From Diphasiastrum complanatum (Eukaryota > Streptophyta > Lycopodiopsida > Lycopodiales > Lycopodiaceae): a stretch of 64,000 bases of DNA. The stretch covers positions 26,604,178-26,668,177 of the forward strand of contig CM055109.1 in the NCBI GenBank assembly GCA_029204225.1. Reading direction: 5' to 3'. A program made the position numbers and the translations under genes. Each line of letters begins with the position of its first letter. Position 1 is the first letter of the stretch. Under the pieces are notes generated by a model. The model worked only from the letters and a program-made list of their open reading frames with translations, was not told where the DNA came from and searched no databases. Positions 51,043-63,177 of the stretch are shown here, in pieces.

Positions 51043-53110
51043 TTACATCCAAAAATCATCAATGTAGTCTTGAACTAGAACATCAGCAAACTCCCCTATA
51101 TCACTCACTTTCCCGCTAGTAGGAGGCTGTGGTTCCTTGGACAAGGGAATTACTGAGTCCTCATTATTTAAACTCTTACCTACTTCAATCAATTCATCTA
51201 GCAAAACTAAAAGAGTTTTCATTCTCATTTTTACAAATTCAACTAGATTATAATCTAATTCTACTACAACAACATGTGTGCCTTTCTAAACAGCACATAT
51301 GCTGGTAGTGCCGCTACCGCTAAATAAATCTAAAACCCAATCAGCTGGGTGAGAAAAATATCAATTAAATGATTGATTAATTGGTGTGGCTTTTGGTAGG
51401 GACAAGCCACGGAACCCGTCATAGGATTTTTGAGTTTTTTTTTGTCACAGTTGGATACTGGAACAAGTTTCCAAAACTTGTCAGTCCGATGGTGTTATAG
51501 TGAAGTCTGGAGTGTTTGTCGTCCAGAGATTATGTATTCTATTTTATTGCAAAGTCACACTCCACCCGAGTTTCTAACAGTGGGCTTGTACTTGACATGA
51601 AATATTCAAATTAAATTAAAGAAAAAAATTCAAATTTTCTAAATTAAAATGATTGCTTATACTAAATTCAAAATAAAACTTTGAATTAAAGTACGAATAA
51701 AAAATTCGTGAAGTGTAAAACTTACCACACAACATTCTCTATTCCAGTATTACAGAAAGTTGATAAAGCTTTTTGGACTGAAGCTGATTGCCAAGAAGAA
51801 CGAAAAATAACAACTCTCCAAATAGGAGACGTTGTGACTTCAAGAAAACCTTGCAGAAAACTATGGATTTCAGCGAATTTGAAAGGAGAATCATCATTTA
51901 ATGATTCTTTCATTTGAAATCCATATGGTGTATCGCAATGCAGAGTATATAGGGCCTTTTCTTTAAAAATCTAGAAATCTCTCTACAATCGCCCTCCTCA
52001 ACATTGTAGAAGCATGGTTAATCATCAAAACTTTTGGGGAGGTAGGTCTCTAATGCATCCTCCTCCGGAACGGTCTCACCCCGTGCTAGTCTCTCTCTGT
52101 CTCTTTTTTCTGCTTTTGCCTTCAGAATATGTCTCTTGAATTGCTCTCGAAGGACTTTATTTTTCTTATCTTCAGGGGACTGAAAAAGAAGAAGCTATGC
52201 TTAGCATAGGAGATATAAAGTCTAAAACATAATTAAAAAAGAAACAATTAGGAAATACCTATGCTAAGCATGGGTGAAGTAAATACCATGTCTCTAAATA
52301 ATATAAAAAATGGAGTCAAGGTCTCGTTTTGGCTGCTCAGAGGATAAACTTAGTTGTAGATGATCAGCTCCCATTTTTGCAAGGGAGAGTTGATCATCCA
52401 CAACTCAAAAAAGAACACTTATTATAAGCTTTGAAGAGCTAATCCCTTGCATATTCTTCCACTATGATATTCTCATTTTTGTAGGGATGGGCTTCAGAGT
52501 TTGAGTGGAGGAAACTTTTTTTTTTTTTTTGAGGCACCTTGAGCAGGTTGGCCTTTTATTTGGAAATTTTCTCACTTATCAAAAATTTTGTGAACAAGGG
52601 CCCATATCTAGAATAAAATGATATTTTAATTATTTGATAATCAATTTAAGTAATATTAAAATAAACTAAATTTTAGTCCAACGTAACAATTTATGAAGAG
52701 CATGACATAAATGTTGACCAGAGCATTCCATGACAAGCATATCAAGAAAAATTACTTGGCCACTATGAAAAAGAAGTTGAAAAAAATTGTCATATTTAGT
52801 TAGGCTCTGCGTAGGATCTGTTGAATCAAATGACAAGCCTGTCTGTTGAGCACAAAGTGCCTTGAGCTCCAGTTGATTTAAATCTCCAACTTTAGAGACT
52901 CTCAAATATTCTGTGGAAAAAATGAATCCTTTGTATAACAGTCATCTTCATCCTGTAGTTTTAATCCAAGCAAGCAGTTTAGCTTCCTCCACTGTTAGGC
53001 CAGCAAATGCAATGGTGCTAACACTACGGAAAGAAGCAACATGTGGATATTCTTGGGACAATTGTTTTCGAACTTGTAAATTGTGTATGTCCCAAGCACA
53101 AAAAAATGAT
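51043..53110 (-). pseudogene. Exon-like segments of an unidentified host gene, cut by an LTR element
   Basis: Five minus-strand segments look like exons. At about 53110-52950 an acceptor TTCTGTTTTAG precedes DIHNLQVRKQLSQEYPHVAS and STIAFAGLTVEEAKLLAWIK. At 52905-52690 comes VGDLNQLELKALCAQQTGLS and VIFLDMLVMECSGQHLCHAL. At 52180-52016, after TTTTTCAG, comes a basic helix (NKVLREQFKRHILKAKAEKR) and a terminal-looking EEDALETYLPKSFDD with a stop. At about 51980-51717, FKFAEIHSFLQGFLEVTTSP ends at a strong GTAAGT donor. At 51285-51043, after TGTTTAG, comes VVVVELDYNLVEFVKMRMKT and a final stop. I do not recognise the protein. Splice phases of the last two segments do not match and one segment has an early stop, so it is probably a decaying copy. 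The Reina-like LTR starts 35 bp upstream at 53145. Confidence 0.4.
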
Positions 53111-53144
53111 ATGAATCTAAAACAGAAAAATCAAAATTTGCAAC

Positions 53145-53633
53145 TGTTATGTCCATGTCCTGTACAAGGGAATCAGAATAGTTCCTGACGTGGATAGCCG
53201 GTCACTCCAGTTGTATGTGGTTATTAGTTATGCTACATCATTTCGGACGTGGTCGTATTAAATAATTAATAATCATATAAGGGCCCAGACCTATAATTGG
53301 ACATAGGAGCACATGCATGGTGAAAACTGCTTTAATGCAAGAATAGGAGGTCAATAGCTCAATTTAGGTTGCAGGGAGATCCTAAAGAGAATATTCTCTC
53401 TCTCTCTTGAGGAGAATAAGTCTAGTGGAAACTTGCCCATCTTCCTATTGTGAATTGTGATTCTTGAGCCAGTTTTTTCTCTCCTCTCTTGTGTTCTTCA
53501 CTGTGGCTTGGGGGTGGATTGGTTAGGGTATTGACTAGCCTCTCCATATTGGTTGGGTGGTTCATGCTCCATAGGTGTCCTTTTGGTTTGCATGTGATTG
53601 GAATCCTGAAGATCTTCACTTGGTGATTCTTAT
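53145..53633 (+). mobile_element. Reina-like chromovirus 5' LTR
   Basis: Starts TGTTATGTCCATGTCC and ends just before the primer-binding site. It shares CTTGGGGGTGG, TTGGTTGG(G/A)TGGTT and TAGTTATGC(T/C)AC phrases with the LTR at 985-1513. A short (CT)n run lies at 53395-53407. Confidence 0.85.
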
Positions 53634-53635
53634 AG

Positions 53636-53647
53636 TGGTATCAGAGC
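53636..53647 (+). other. Primer-binding site
   Basis: TGGTATCAGAGC, exact complement of the initiator tRNA-Met 3' end, two bases after the LTR. Confidence 0.93.
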
Positions 53648-54759
53648 TTGGATCACATCTACCAGGAGGTGGAGCTTGAGGATCTTGGATTTTGCAGTTC
53701 CTTTGGTGTAGCTCTTTGCTTCTTCTTCCAGGTGTTGGAATTCAATTTCAAGTAGGTGGATTCTCAAATCCTTGGTGTACTTTCAGCCTAAAGATCATAA
53801 TTGTGGATTTGCTCCATGATTTTGATGCAAATCATAGGATTTTTTATGAATTTAGTGAATTTTTCACCTAGAATTGATGGTTTTTGCAAGAAATGGATTA
53901 TCGGATATGGTGTAGTACGTTTGCCAGATTGTACTTATTGTTTTACAATTATTAATTACAGAATTTAATGATTGTATGATGTTTGAATAGTCAAAAGGTT
54001 GATTAGATAGTGATTTTGGACCATAAATGGGCTTTGGAAACCATGTTTGACTAGAATCAAAACTCTTAGTGCTTGCATGCAATGGATTTACAAGGATTTG
54101 GATCTGATTGCACGAATTTGTGGATTTTCCCCACAAATTTTGGTCAAAAAACAAGGTTTTTTGATGATTTTTGGACTAATTTTGGGGTAGATCTCAAAAT
54201 TCTCAGCCAAAACTTAGTGTGAACGTTTTCAAAGATGTAATGAAGCTGTCCTTAAGCTTTCATGAAGTTTGGTAGGGATTAGACACCATTAGGGGGCTCG
54301 AAACACCCAAAAATAGTGTATTTTTGATGATTTTTGAGCATGAATACCTCTTAATTGGGTGTCTGAACCTGTTGGTTTTTCTTAAAAGCTTAAAGATATG
54401 TTGGATTGCCTCTGATTTGAGCATGTCGAGTAAGTTGCATGCAGGATCTTTCGAAATGATTTCGATTTGTGACAGTGCCTGTGTTTTGGCAAAATCGATA
54501 TTTTTAATCGATTTTCACAATTGGTCCATTTCGAACAGATTTCGAAAATCCCAGTTTTTCATAAATTTTAGTGTTGGTCATAAAAGTTGTTGTTGTTTAA
54601 TTCGATCTGATATTGATTTTGCAAAAGTTTGCATAAATTGAGTGAAAGACCTTGCTGATTAATATCAGCTAGTTATGAACGTTTTGAACGTTTCACTTAT
54701 TAGTTGATGATTGGATCTTGACTAATTTAAGCAAATTTTGCATGTCAGAAAATCAATAT
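53648..54759 (+). other. Leader of the Reina-like element
   Basis: About 1.1 kb of T-rich sequence between the primer-binding site and gag, without a supported ORF. Long untranslated leaders are usual in this group. Confidence 0.5.
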
Positions 54760-55270
54760 GGCAGACGATAATGCAAATGCAGCTCTTGATGGTCAGGTGC
54801 CAATGCCTTCCTATCTGCAAATTCGCTAGTCATTAAGCCAAGCACTTAATGAGATTAACAACAGGAACACTTTGCTTGATCAACAAATAGAAGTGATTTT
54901 AATCAAGTGAGAGCTTCATTTGCTCCGAATTTGGGCTTTTAGAAAAAAGAGAAAAAACCTGAAATTGTGGATGATTGGTTAACCAAGTGGACCGATTATT
55001 TAATTCTACACGGAATTCCTGAGGAGAAAAAGATTGAGAGTGTTATTCTGTTCTTCCGTGGCAAAGCTTCGTCGTGGTGGCGTGACTTGCAACCTAAACC
55101 TACCACATGGGACAAGTTTATGGAGGTGTTCAGAAAGTCATTTGTGGTTGTGGATGACTCATATTTTTACCAAAGATTTGTGAATTGCAAAATAAGTACT
55201 CGAAGTTATTACTCGTAACTACAAGATTTTATGGATTTATGGAATAAAATCCCCTCATTCGATGCAAAAC
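54760..55270 (+). pseudogene. Gypsy gag (Reina-like) fragment
   Basis: The frame starts at MADDNANAALDGQVPMPSYL (54760) and has several stops. From 54961 it reads VDDWLTKWTDYLILHGIPEE, ESVILFFRGKASSWWRDLQP and TWDKFMEVFRKSF, the retrotrans_gag core. A stop at 55216-55218 precedes a last recognisable DFMDLWNKIPSFDAKLA segment; then similarity ends abruptly at the ACCGCA-rich tract. Confidence 0.82.
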
Positions 55271-56535
55271 TGGCAGTGTGGAGCACAATGTTCACATCTC
55301 AACCGGAGAGACTGTATCAAATCTCAATCGACGAGATTCTATCCAATCTGGACAGAAGGATTCCTCATCTCCACAACTGACCGCATGCCATCGCATTAAA
55401 CCACCTTCCACCTCCATCAACACCACATTCCACCTCCATCGCAACCAGCACCGCAATAGGCCGCATTTCCCCGCAAACCCACCGCACACAACAGCACCCC
55501 ATCTCCATTCACCCTTGGATTGCAGCACACCGCACTCAAACACAAACTAACCACAACCGTCGAAACCGCAGTCACCCGTAAAAGCCGCATTCATCCGCCC
55601 ACAACTCACCTTCTAACATCCGCAAACAGACTGCATTCATTGGCAGTCGCCAATAGATCACATTCACCCGTAGCAACCTCATAGCAACTGCAACGAGCAT
55701 CCACCTATTGTACTCCTTTTGCCCTTGAGCCGCAACTGACTGCAATCAACCAAAGCAACCACCGTAGACCCCAATCAAACCACCACCGTCAACCATCACA
55801 ACTGCAATGAACCTCCAATTATCCCAGTAGTCCGCACTCACCCCACCTTACGATTACACTTCCACCGCATTTTTAGCAAACACCACCTTACGACTGCATA
55901 AAGAACCTTTCACCTGCAAACTATCCCATTCCATCCGCAAACAGCCACCCTCTGATCACATCCGCATAGCACCGCACTCACACTCACATTCCTCCACTGA
56001 AACCGCAATCGACTGCTGAAACCGCATTAGACCACATTACGACACAAACACACCAATTCAAACCGCATCCAGTATTCCACCGTCGCGGACTCATTCACCC
56101 ACAACCAGATAGCAGTCCAACCGCGTCCACCGTTGCACCGTAGTGACCGCCGTCACCGCACCAGATCGTAACTGACCGCCATCACCGCAACTGATCGCAA
56201 CTGACCATCATCAACCACAACGACTGCCTTCAACCGCACCCCACCTGCATTATCATTTGAAACATAGCAACCGCACTCAACCGACACCACACCACATTCC
56301 GACCGCCCTTGCACCACAGTCTAATGCTGCACTACATTCAAATGCAATAGCATCGCATTGCACTGCACTGCACCCGCACTCCGTTACACTACAATAGACC
56401 AATACTACACTACAACGAAGATGCAGCACGATTGCTCTTGCATCTGACGACCTTAAACCCAATGCTGCATCTGACGTTGCGTTCCAACGCTAGATCTACT
56501 AACTCGCATCCAACATTGCATTACATTTCAATCCC
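55271..56535. repeat. Strand-biased ACCGCA-rich low-complexity tract
   Basis: Over about 1.25 kb the plus strand is rich in C and A and poor in G and T, with dozens of ACCGCA, CCGCA, AACCGCA and CACCGCA words but no fixed period. It lies between a Reina-like gag fragment and a Tat-like gag. It resembles an ancient minisatellite in a retroelement leader. Plus-strand ORFs here are Thr/His/Pro/Asn-rich composition artefacts. Confidence 0.75.
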
Positions 56536-56732
56536 ACATTTTTGCATCTGACATCACACAAATTTCAAAAAATAAAACCCATACCATTAGGAAGTCCGCT
56601 TCATACTAAGCATCCCCTTGCCTTCCTTACAAACCCTTCAAAAAACCAAAAATCCAAAAACACCAAAAACTCAGAAAATCCAAAAACAATAGAAACTCAT
56701 ACCCAACACAAGAAAAGACACACCAGTACCCA

Positions 56733-57392
56733 ATGGACAAGCAACACAATCCTGAAATCCCTGAAGATTATCCATACGAGGTAAGGTTCCCTACAACTGA
56801 ACAAATCAGACGTCATAGGTTCTACCGAATGAGGTCCCTACTCCAAGAACCCTCCACAAACTCATTCGAGGGACAAGAACCTGATAGAGCCGAGTCCTCA
56901 CGCGCACGACCCCATTTTTATGGTGCTAAACCCTCCCAAGCCAGACCCAACCTTAATGGAGTTTTTGCTACCCACGGTGCTCATCTTGAGAGACGTACAC
57001 CCAAGCTAGGCCTACCAAAATTTGACGGTAGTTTGGACCCTCAAATATTTTTGCAAATCTTTGAGAATGCATGTGATGTGTATGGCGAAACATCTCCCGA
57101 TGCTATGGTCCAACTGTTTTCGATGACCATAATTGCTAAAGCACGTGACTGGTTTTCCAACCTTGATCGTGACAAAAAGACAGACTGGTTAATTTTGAAA
57201 GAGTCCTTTATCAAGCGTTTTAGGCCCTTTCGCTTGATCGAGAGCCCTTTTGTCAAATTGAGTAACATTAGAATGACAAAAGATGAACGTGTACGAGACT
57301 ATATTGAGCGTTTCAAATGCCTCAAAAGTCAAGTACAAGAACAGCCCTCCGAAAAGATGCTCATCATCCGGTTCTCATTCGACCTTCCATGA
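56733..57392 (+). pseudogene. Gypsy (Tat-like) gag, second copy
   Basis: 219 codons in the same family as 35756-35124 on the minus strand. Shared blocks: RRTPKLGLPKFDGSLDPQIF, FENACDVYGETSPDAMVQLF, LKESFIKRFRPFRLIESPF and NIRMTKDERVRDYIERF. It keeps AKARDWFSNLDRD, which the other copy lacks in part. It ends at a TGA where the frame would continue into the basic region. Confidence 0.9.
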
Positions 57393-58036
57393 TGGATTAG
57401 ATGAAGCTTAAATCCAATGATGAATATGTGAGCTTCAAATTAGCTATGTTTGATGCCATCAAGGAGGAAGATGAAGGATCAGATGTTGACGAATCCAGGG
57501 AAAGGCGAGCACCATGTGCTCCTGTCCATGAGTCGAAGCCGATCGAGGACACCTGAGATCAGCTTTGGAAATCCCAGTTGGAGTTGCTTAGTAAGCAACA
57601 CCAACTACAGATGGAGAAACTCACAAATGAGTTTCAGACTACCTTGAAGTCTATCCAAAGCAGTATGCCTAGTCAGCCAAACCTTGCACAAGTACCTTAT
57701 AGACGAAAAATGATATGATGCCCACACTGCCGGGCTACGCATCCTACTGATGCTTGTCCTTCATATTAGCCTATCCAAGCACATACAGTCCAACCATATG
57801 AAGAACAACCATCACATTCTCAACACTCCTTGACCTATCCCAAATATCCATTAGAAAGTCCAGAACCACTAGCCATACAAGATGGCTATGCCATTACACT
57901 AGGGCCATTGAACAACAGATGTTTCATCTGTGGTGAAACCGGCCACTTCATGGTTGATTGTCCAGTCAAGACCGAGTACCACGCCGAGTGTCCCGATTGT
58001 GTCAGAAAACACAATTTCAAAAACTGTACAAAATAG
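57393..58036 (+). pseudogene. Gypsy gag C-terminal region with zinc knuckle
   Basis: Decayed continuation of the gag: fragments of a Gln-rich helical region (QLELLSKQHQLQMEKLTNEF in another frame) and then a CCHC knuckle CFICGETGHFMVDC (about 57922-57963; C-x2-C-x4-H-x4-C) followed by a Cys/His tail (CPDCVRKHNFKNC). No protease or RT can be read downstream. Confidence 0.8.
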
Positions 58037-61000
58037 CCTACCAAGATCCTACATGCCCGACACGTTAGTTACGACTCCCGATAGGATCATCATGCCAACA
58101 CAACAAGAGCACCATAGCACCCAACCGCTGAACCTGCTGCTCAATCGAAAAGTTTCTTACAAACTTCTACATTACCGCACAATACACCAGCTACATAATG
58201 CAAAAAACAATATGACATGAGTCCTTGTCGACAGAAAATGAAACCGATATTCCATCATCTGCTACAATGTCCAACCAAGAGCAACCTCCACATGGAATTG
58301 ACAGTTTTCCTCTCTTTCTACAACCTCAAAACTATTTGTCTTACACATGCTGATAAAGATTTCCAATGTGCCCATACACAACAAATCTGGGATTCGGAAA
58401 TCAAGATAGAGATTAGGTTTTGAATCTCTTGTTCAGAGAAGTACTCGGATATAGTACCTCAACCATACCTGCATCTCAAGCTATATCTTACAACATCTGC
58501 TATCAATGATAGTAGATTTTAGTGTCCCCAACCCTGCCTTGTTTTGACAAGGGCATGTGAGAGCAAGTCTCGTTACTCTACAACCAATGGAATATTGCAA
58601 CTGTCAAGGTACATTCCCAATGTTGATGAATGCAAGTTTTGTTCGACAAGTGCTATACAGTTCTCACTCTTTGTACGTTTGTTTATTTCCTTGGTTCTCT
58701 TCACCTATTTTGTGTGATTGATTTTTGCATGAGGAATAGCTATTGCACGAGAGTCTTCTGTAGAGCATCTCCAAAACACATTTTCATTCATCTATCCATC
58801 TTCAAATCCCCTTGTATAGCCGTCAAGAATTTTTGAAAAATATGCAAAATCGATGTCAAATCAGAGTTGATTCCTACATCTCATTGTCATATTACTCTTC
58901 GAATCAACTACAACAAGATCGAAACAAATTTAGTTAATATTTGTTCAATCTTTAGTCTAGTCACATGTTCAACGTGTTTTCAACTATGTGTTCCACATGC
59001 CGATCCAATCCTGAGTGAACAGTTACAAGCAACAACATCCCCACGAACAGATTTTGGGAGAGGGGGGGAGAGTGGATCTGCTTAGATCCACTGGAGCAGT
59101 TACGCTGCCAACAACAACATCAGCAAGATCGACAGCCAAGGTCACAAGTCAAATATGAAAAAGACAAGGCTAAAGAAGGCAAATGGGCAATTCAAAGAGA
59201 CTCAATCAAAAGAAGTATCTCAGTCATGACGAGGATCCCTCAAAAAGGGAAACACAAGCATTGGAAAATCAGTCTCCTTCAACCGATCTCTTGCCATACT
59301 TCTGCACCTATCCTCATGCCTATCGCCCACACCATCTACCACTATTACTACCACCTCCACCCCACCTTTCATCTGTTTGTTTATCATCATTTCACTGTTC
59401 TTCTGAGAAATCTCCAGTTTTTTATAGTCTTACCGAATCAACCGATAGATCATTGCAAGTGTCTTGCGGAGACCAACTACCACCTACATTGGTTGATTAG
59501 CCAAACGAAGATCTAAAAGCAGGCGAAGCAGCTAGAAGACATAAGAAATTAAGCAAAGAAGCTGACAACCGTGAACCTGCAAATTAGGTGAGCTCCTCAC
59601 CTAGCAAGTGGTGGTCAAAGCTCGACATTGCAAGGGTCCAAGGCTACAATTGTAGAACTATCAGTTCCTTCACCCTACCACCAAGTCTTCATCATGTTTC
59701 CTTACCATTACCAAATCGTCCATCCAAAATTGTTCCTACCACCAGATTTTTTATGATGGGTCCATCCCCCAAAGTTTGTGCAACCTACGGATCGAAGGAT
59801 TTCCTTAAGACTGGAATTTCAACTGAGAGAAGAACCATGGAAACGCCTAGAAGCAAATGGAGGATACAGACCTCCCAGAAGTTAGAATCTGCCTAGAAAC
59901 TAGAAGTGAAATCATCCATGGCAGATGCAATGAAAGAAAGAGAGACGAGGAAAGAATTCGAGCATGCAAATTGTGAAGCTGTCGGGAGCTCTCCAAATTT
60001 TGAGAATGTCAACCACCTATAGCAATAAGACATTCTGATCAAATTGCGACAAATTACAAAAAGCAGTTTTTTGATAAAGACTGGCAACAATAAGCACTTG
60101 GTTTTATGCAAGTGACCGAGGATCTACGCTTTTCCAAGTGACGATCGAAGATGCCAATGCGGAAGCGGAGCGACATCGTCCAATATGAGTTGCAGTGGGT
60201 CCTGCAACACAGCCATTTTAGAATTAGTCACCACACAAGGTTCCTTTTCTCCAATACACTAAAAGTTTGACTTCTAGGTTTAAGACACAAATATTAATGA
60301 TATTGCTAAATGCATCTCCTACATTAAGCAGCAAGTTAAAGTTCTATTAAAAAAGTTTTTGGGTGAGGTGTTCTTGGTCAAATTACACAAAATATCAACC
60401 AATAAAATAAAATCAAAGATTTGACAAAATCTTCCATCTTGTAGATTTTTACTCACCACAGCATGCCCTATTCATAATGTCCCTTATCTTTTGACATTGA
60501 AGGACAAAAAATATGGTGCCAATTTATAGCTAAATATACGAATTAAAATACACAAAATAAACATTATGATATTGATTATTACATCACCTACAGTCAGAAT
60601 CTAAATGAAAAATGATAAACTCCTTATAAAGCTTGTATAAAAGTGCAAGCCATCTCAATATAGAACCATTAGTTTTTTGGTCCATGAATTGTCATTAAGC
60701 TCACTATTTTTTCTTTTATTAGTAATAGGTTTTGTATTAGGCTAAAAAAAGGTTATCTTAACAAGCAATGGAGTCTGCGACTACGATTCCCACTCATTGG
60801 GTACAATCAATCAAATTGCAAACACAAACAAAATCAACCTTGGATAAATGTTAGGGAGTAGCACAAAAGTAACTAATATAGAGGATTAAGACATATAGAG
60901 AGATAACAATTTGAAAAATTGAAGTTCCTTGTGTTGCACAACTACTAGAAATTGATGACTTTGTGTTAGATGTGAGGGGTAGTGATAGAGGCTAGACAAG

Positions 61001-61270
61001 CAAAATGCCCTTAAAAAAGACGTGTATTGAAACCCTATTGATGGTTTTGAGATAATTTTTCATGATTTCCTAAATCCTAAAACGTTGCAGACCCCATATT
61101 TATGTAAAATAAACACTTATCCAGGTTAGGTTTTTAAGGTTTTTATGTTAACAAACAACAGTCAACACTTATGGTGTGTAAAATACTTGGGAGTAACCAA
61201 AAACTCAATAATAAACAAGATACACATATATAGAAGTATCCGAAGTCGACTTCACTATAGCTACAATAGA
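58037..61270. other. Largely unassigned sequence
   Basis: Short plus-strand frames (58217-58423, 59183-59500, 59588-59896) show no recognisable domain. A purine run at 59055-59073 (GGGAGAGGGGGGGAGAGTGG) is of the kind seen before a gypsy 3' LTR and could be the end of the element whose gag lies at 56.7 kb, but no LTR pair was found. From 60100 on the sequence is AT-rich and non-coding. Confidence 0.4.
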
Positions 61271-61430
61271 TCCAAGGGTTGGCTTGGTTGGTTAGCTTGC
61301 CATCCAAAGTTTCTTTGGTCCCAAGTTCAAGCGCCCCCCGGGAAACCTAGATGCACTAGCTACAATTGGCTACACTTGCAATTGACTACATGGGACTTAA
61401 AATGTATCAACCCAATTAAGTTGTAGCATC
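61271..61430 (+). mobile_element. tRNA-derived SINE candidate
   Basis: TTGGCTTGGTTGGTTAGCTT (about 61280-61299) resembles a polymerase III A box and GGTCCCAAGTTCAAGCGCC (about 61317-61335) a B box, about 30 bp apart as in tRNA genes. The body then diverges from tRNA (no acceptor pairing). It has neither a clear tail nor a recognised target duplication, so limits are approximate. Confidence 0.5.
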
Positions 61431-61626
61431 CAATAGATGGTCTTGTATTGGCCAATTGTACATTGCAACATAAGTGAAATAGAAAAATAACTAGGTAGAT
61501 TTCTTAGATTTGTAGGTTGCACATGAATAGCACCTCGTTGGATCTATAGCTTAAATATACGCATAAGATATTCTACGGTGATATTTTTTAGGATTATTCA
61601 TATATATGTATGATTAAAATATATTA

Positions 61627-61709
61627 GGAAATGGCCATTGGGAGGGCCATTACCATATATAATCCAGTCCCGAGCAACTCGTGGCATGCTAATGGCCAGT
61701 ACCTGACGA
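61627..61709. repeat. Foldback module A (ATGGCC word), degenerate
   Basis: Hairpin 61627-61654 (GAAATGGCC / GGCCATTACC around ATTGGGAG), followed by a weaker complement GCTAATGGCCAGTACC near 61690-61705. Same design as module B at 62303-62415. A (CT)n tract begins 60 bp further on, as after module B. Confidence 0.75.
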
Positions 61710-61769
61710 AATTGTCATTTGGTTAAAATTAGACATAAAGTAGATGTCATTTGTGTTTTATTTCTCTCC

Positions 61770-61873
<104 letters not shown>

Positions 61874-61918
61874 GCAAGCAACTTCTTTGTTCACACAGTA
61901 CACGAGGGCAACTTACGT

Positions 61919-62033
61919 ACTATGGAAGGAGTCGGGCTCGATAAGGATTTCCAGAATTTTTTGGGTCACCATTTTTGGAAAATCCTTATCGGGCAAAATG
62001 GTCTATGCCCGACTTCTTCCATTGTGTAATGGA
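61919..62033. repeat. Imperfect inverted repeat (ATGGAAGGAGTCGGGC)
   Basis: ATGGAAGGAGTCGGGC…CGATAAGGATTTCC at left is complemented at right by GGAAAATCCTTATCGGGC … GCCCGACTTCTTCCAT, the right arm carrying about 15 extra bases. It could form a long interrupted hairpin. Confidence 0.8.
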
Positions 62034-62302
62034 TACTTTTTTTTGACCAATCAACGCTGCCACGTGGTAGTCTGCGCGTTGGCACCAGGCGCAAGCTAGA
62101 ATGCGCACTAATTTAAAAAAAAAAAAGCAGTGACACATTCTGCCTTTTAATTTGTCCAAAAAATGGGCATAATAATCACCAAGATCAAGAATCCATTTCG
62201 TGGGCATTTATATTATAAAAAAAAGGAATAGATTTGGGGCCTTATATTAAACATAGGGACTTGAAAAGGACTTAATGTCAGCTTAATGACAATTATGTAG
62301 TA

Positions 62303-62415
62303 GGTAATGGCCATTGGGAGGGCCATTACCATAAAATAATCTGGGACCCGACAGTGAGTGGCAGAGGCTGTCCAGGGACCAGATTATTCGTGGTAATGGT
62401 CAATGGACCATTACC
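62303..62415. repeat. Foldback module B: two hairpins inside a larger inverted repeat
   Basis: Hairpin 1: GGTAATGGCC (62303-62312) with GGCCATTACC (62321-62330), loop ATTGGGAG. Hairpin 2: GGTAATGGTC (62392-62401) with GACCATTACC (62406-62415), loop AATG. Between them AATAATCTGG and CCAGATTATT are also complementary, so the whole 113 bp can fold end to end, or as two separate hairpins. Confidence 0.93.
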
Positions 62416-62455
62416 TTACGTAATTGACAATTCGGCTGATTTTTTTGACACCTCT

Positions 62456-62600
<145 letters not shown>

Positions 62601-62757
62601 CAACTCACACTATTGCTATTTTTCATGTCAAACCTAAAAAAAGCCAAAAACATTAAAAATGAGCGCCTCTCCTTCTCTCTCTCTCTCTCTCAACTCACAT
62701 TATTGCTATTTTTTAGCTCAAAACCCTAACCCTAAATAACACTCTCTCTCCTTCCAC

Positions 62758-62916
<159 letters not shown>

Positions 62917-63127
62917 TTTGAGCAAACCTGGGCACAAATTCGTGGACATTTTGACATTGGTTTCAATAGAATGAATCTCCACCAAGCTAGAATTTGGAAC
63001 TAGAAAAGACCATTCTTCAAATGTAGATGCGCTGACAAATGTAAAAATGAGTCCTCCATTATCTGGTTTGACCACGCCGTCTGGTAAATAATGAATAATA
63101 TGAGCATCTTCTTCCCTGGTGCTTCCC

Positions 63128-63177
63128 CACATAACCAACTCAATGCCTTTTTTCTTTGGCATTGAGTTGGTTATGTG
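63128..63177. repeat. Perfect 20-bp inverted repeat with 10-nt loop
   Basis: CACATAACCAACTCAATGCC (63128-63147), TTTTTTCTTT, then the exact reverse complement (63158-63177). Outside the arms the two sides do not match. It could be a foldback insertion, a hairpin RNA precursor, or the junction of an inverted rearrangement. Confidence 0.95.

Noticed and set aside
62722-62736. Short AACCCTAACCCTAAA as a second telomere tract
   Set aside because: Only two units; not enough to call a telomere-derived tract.
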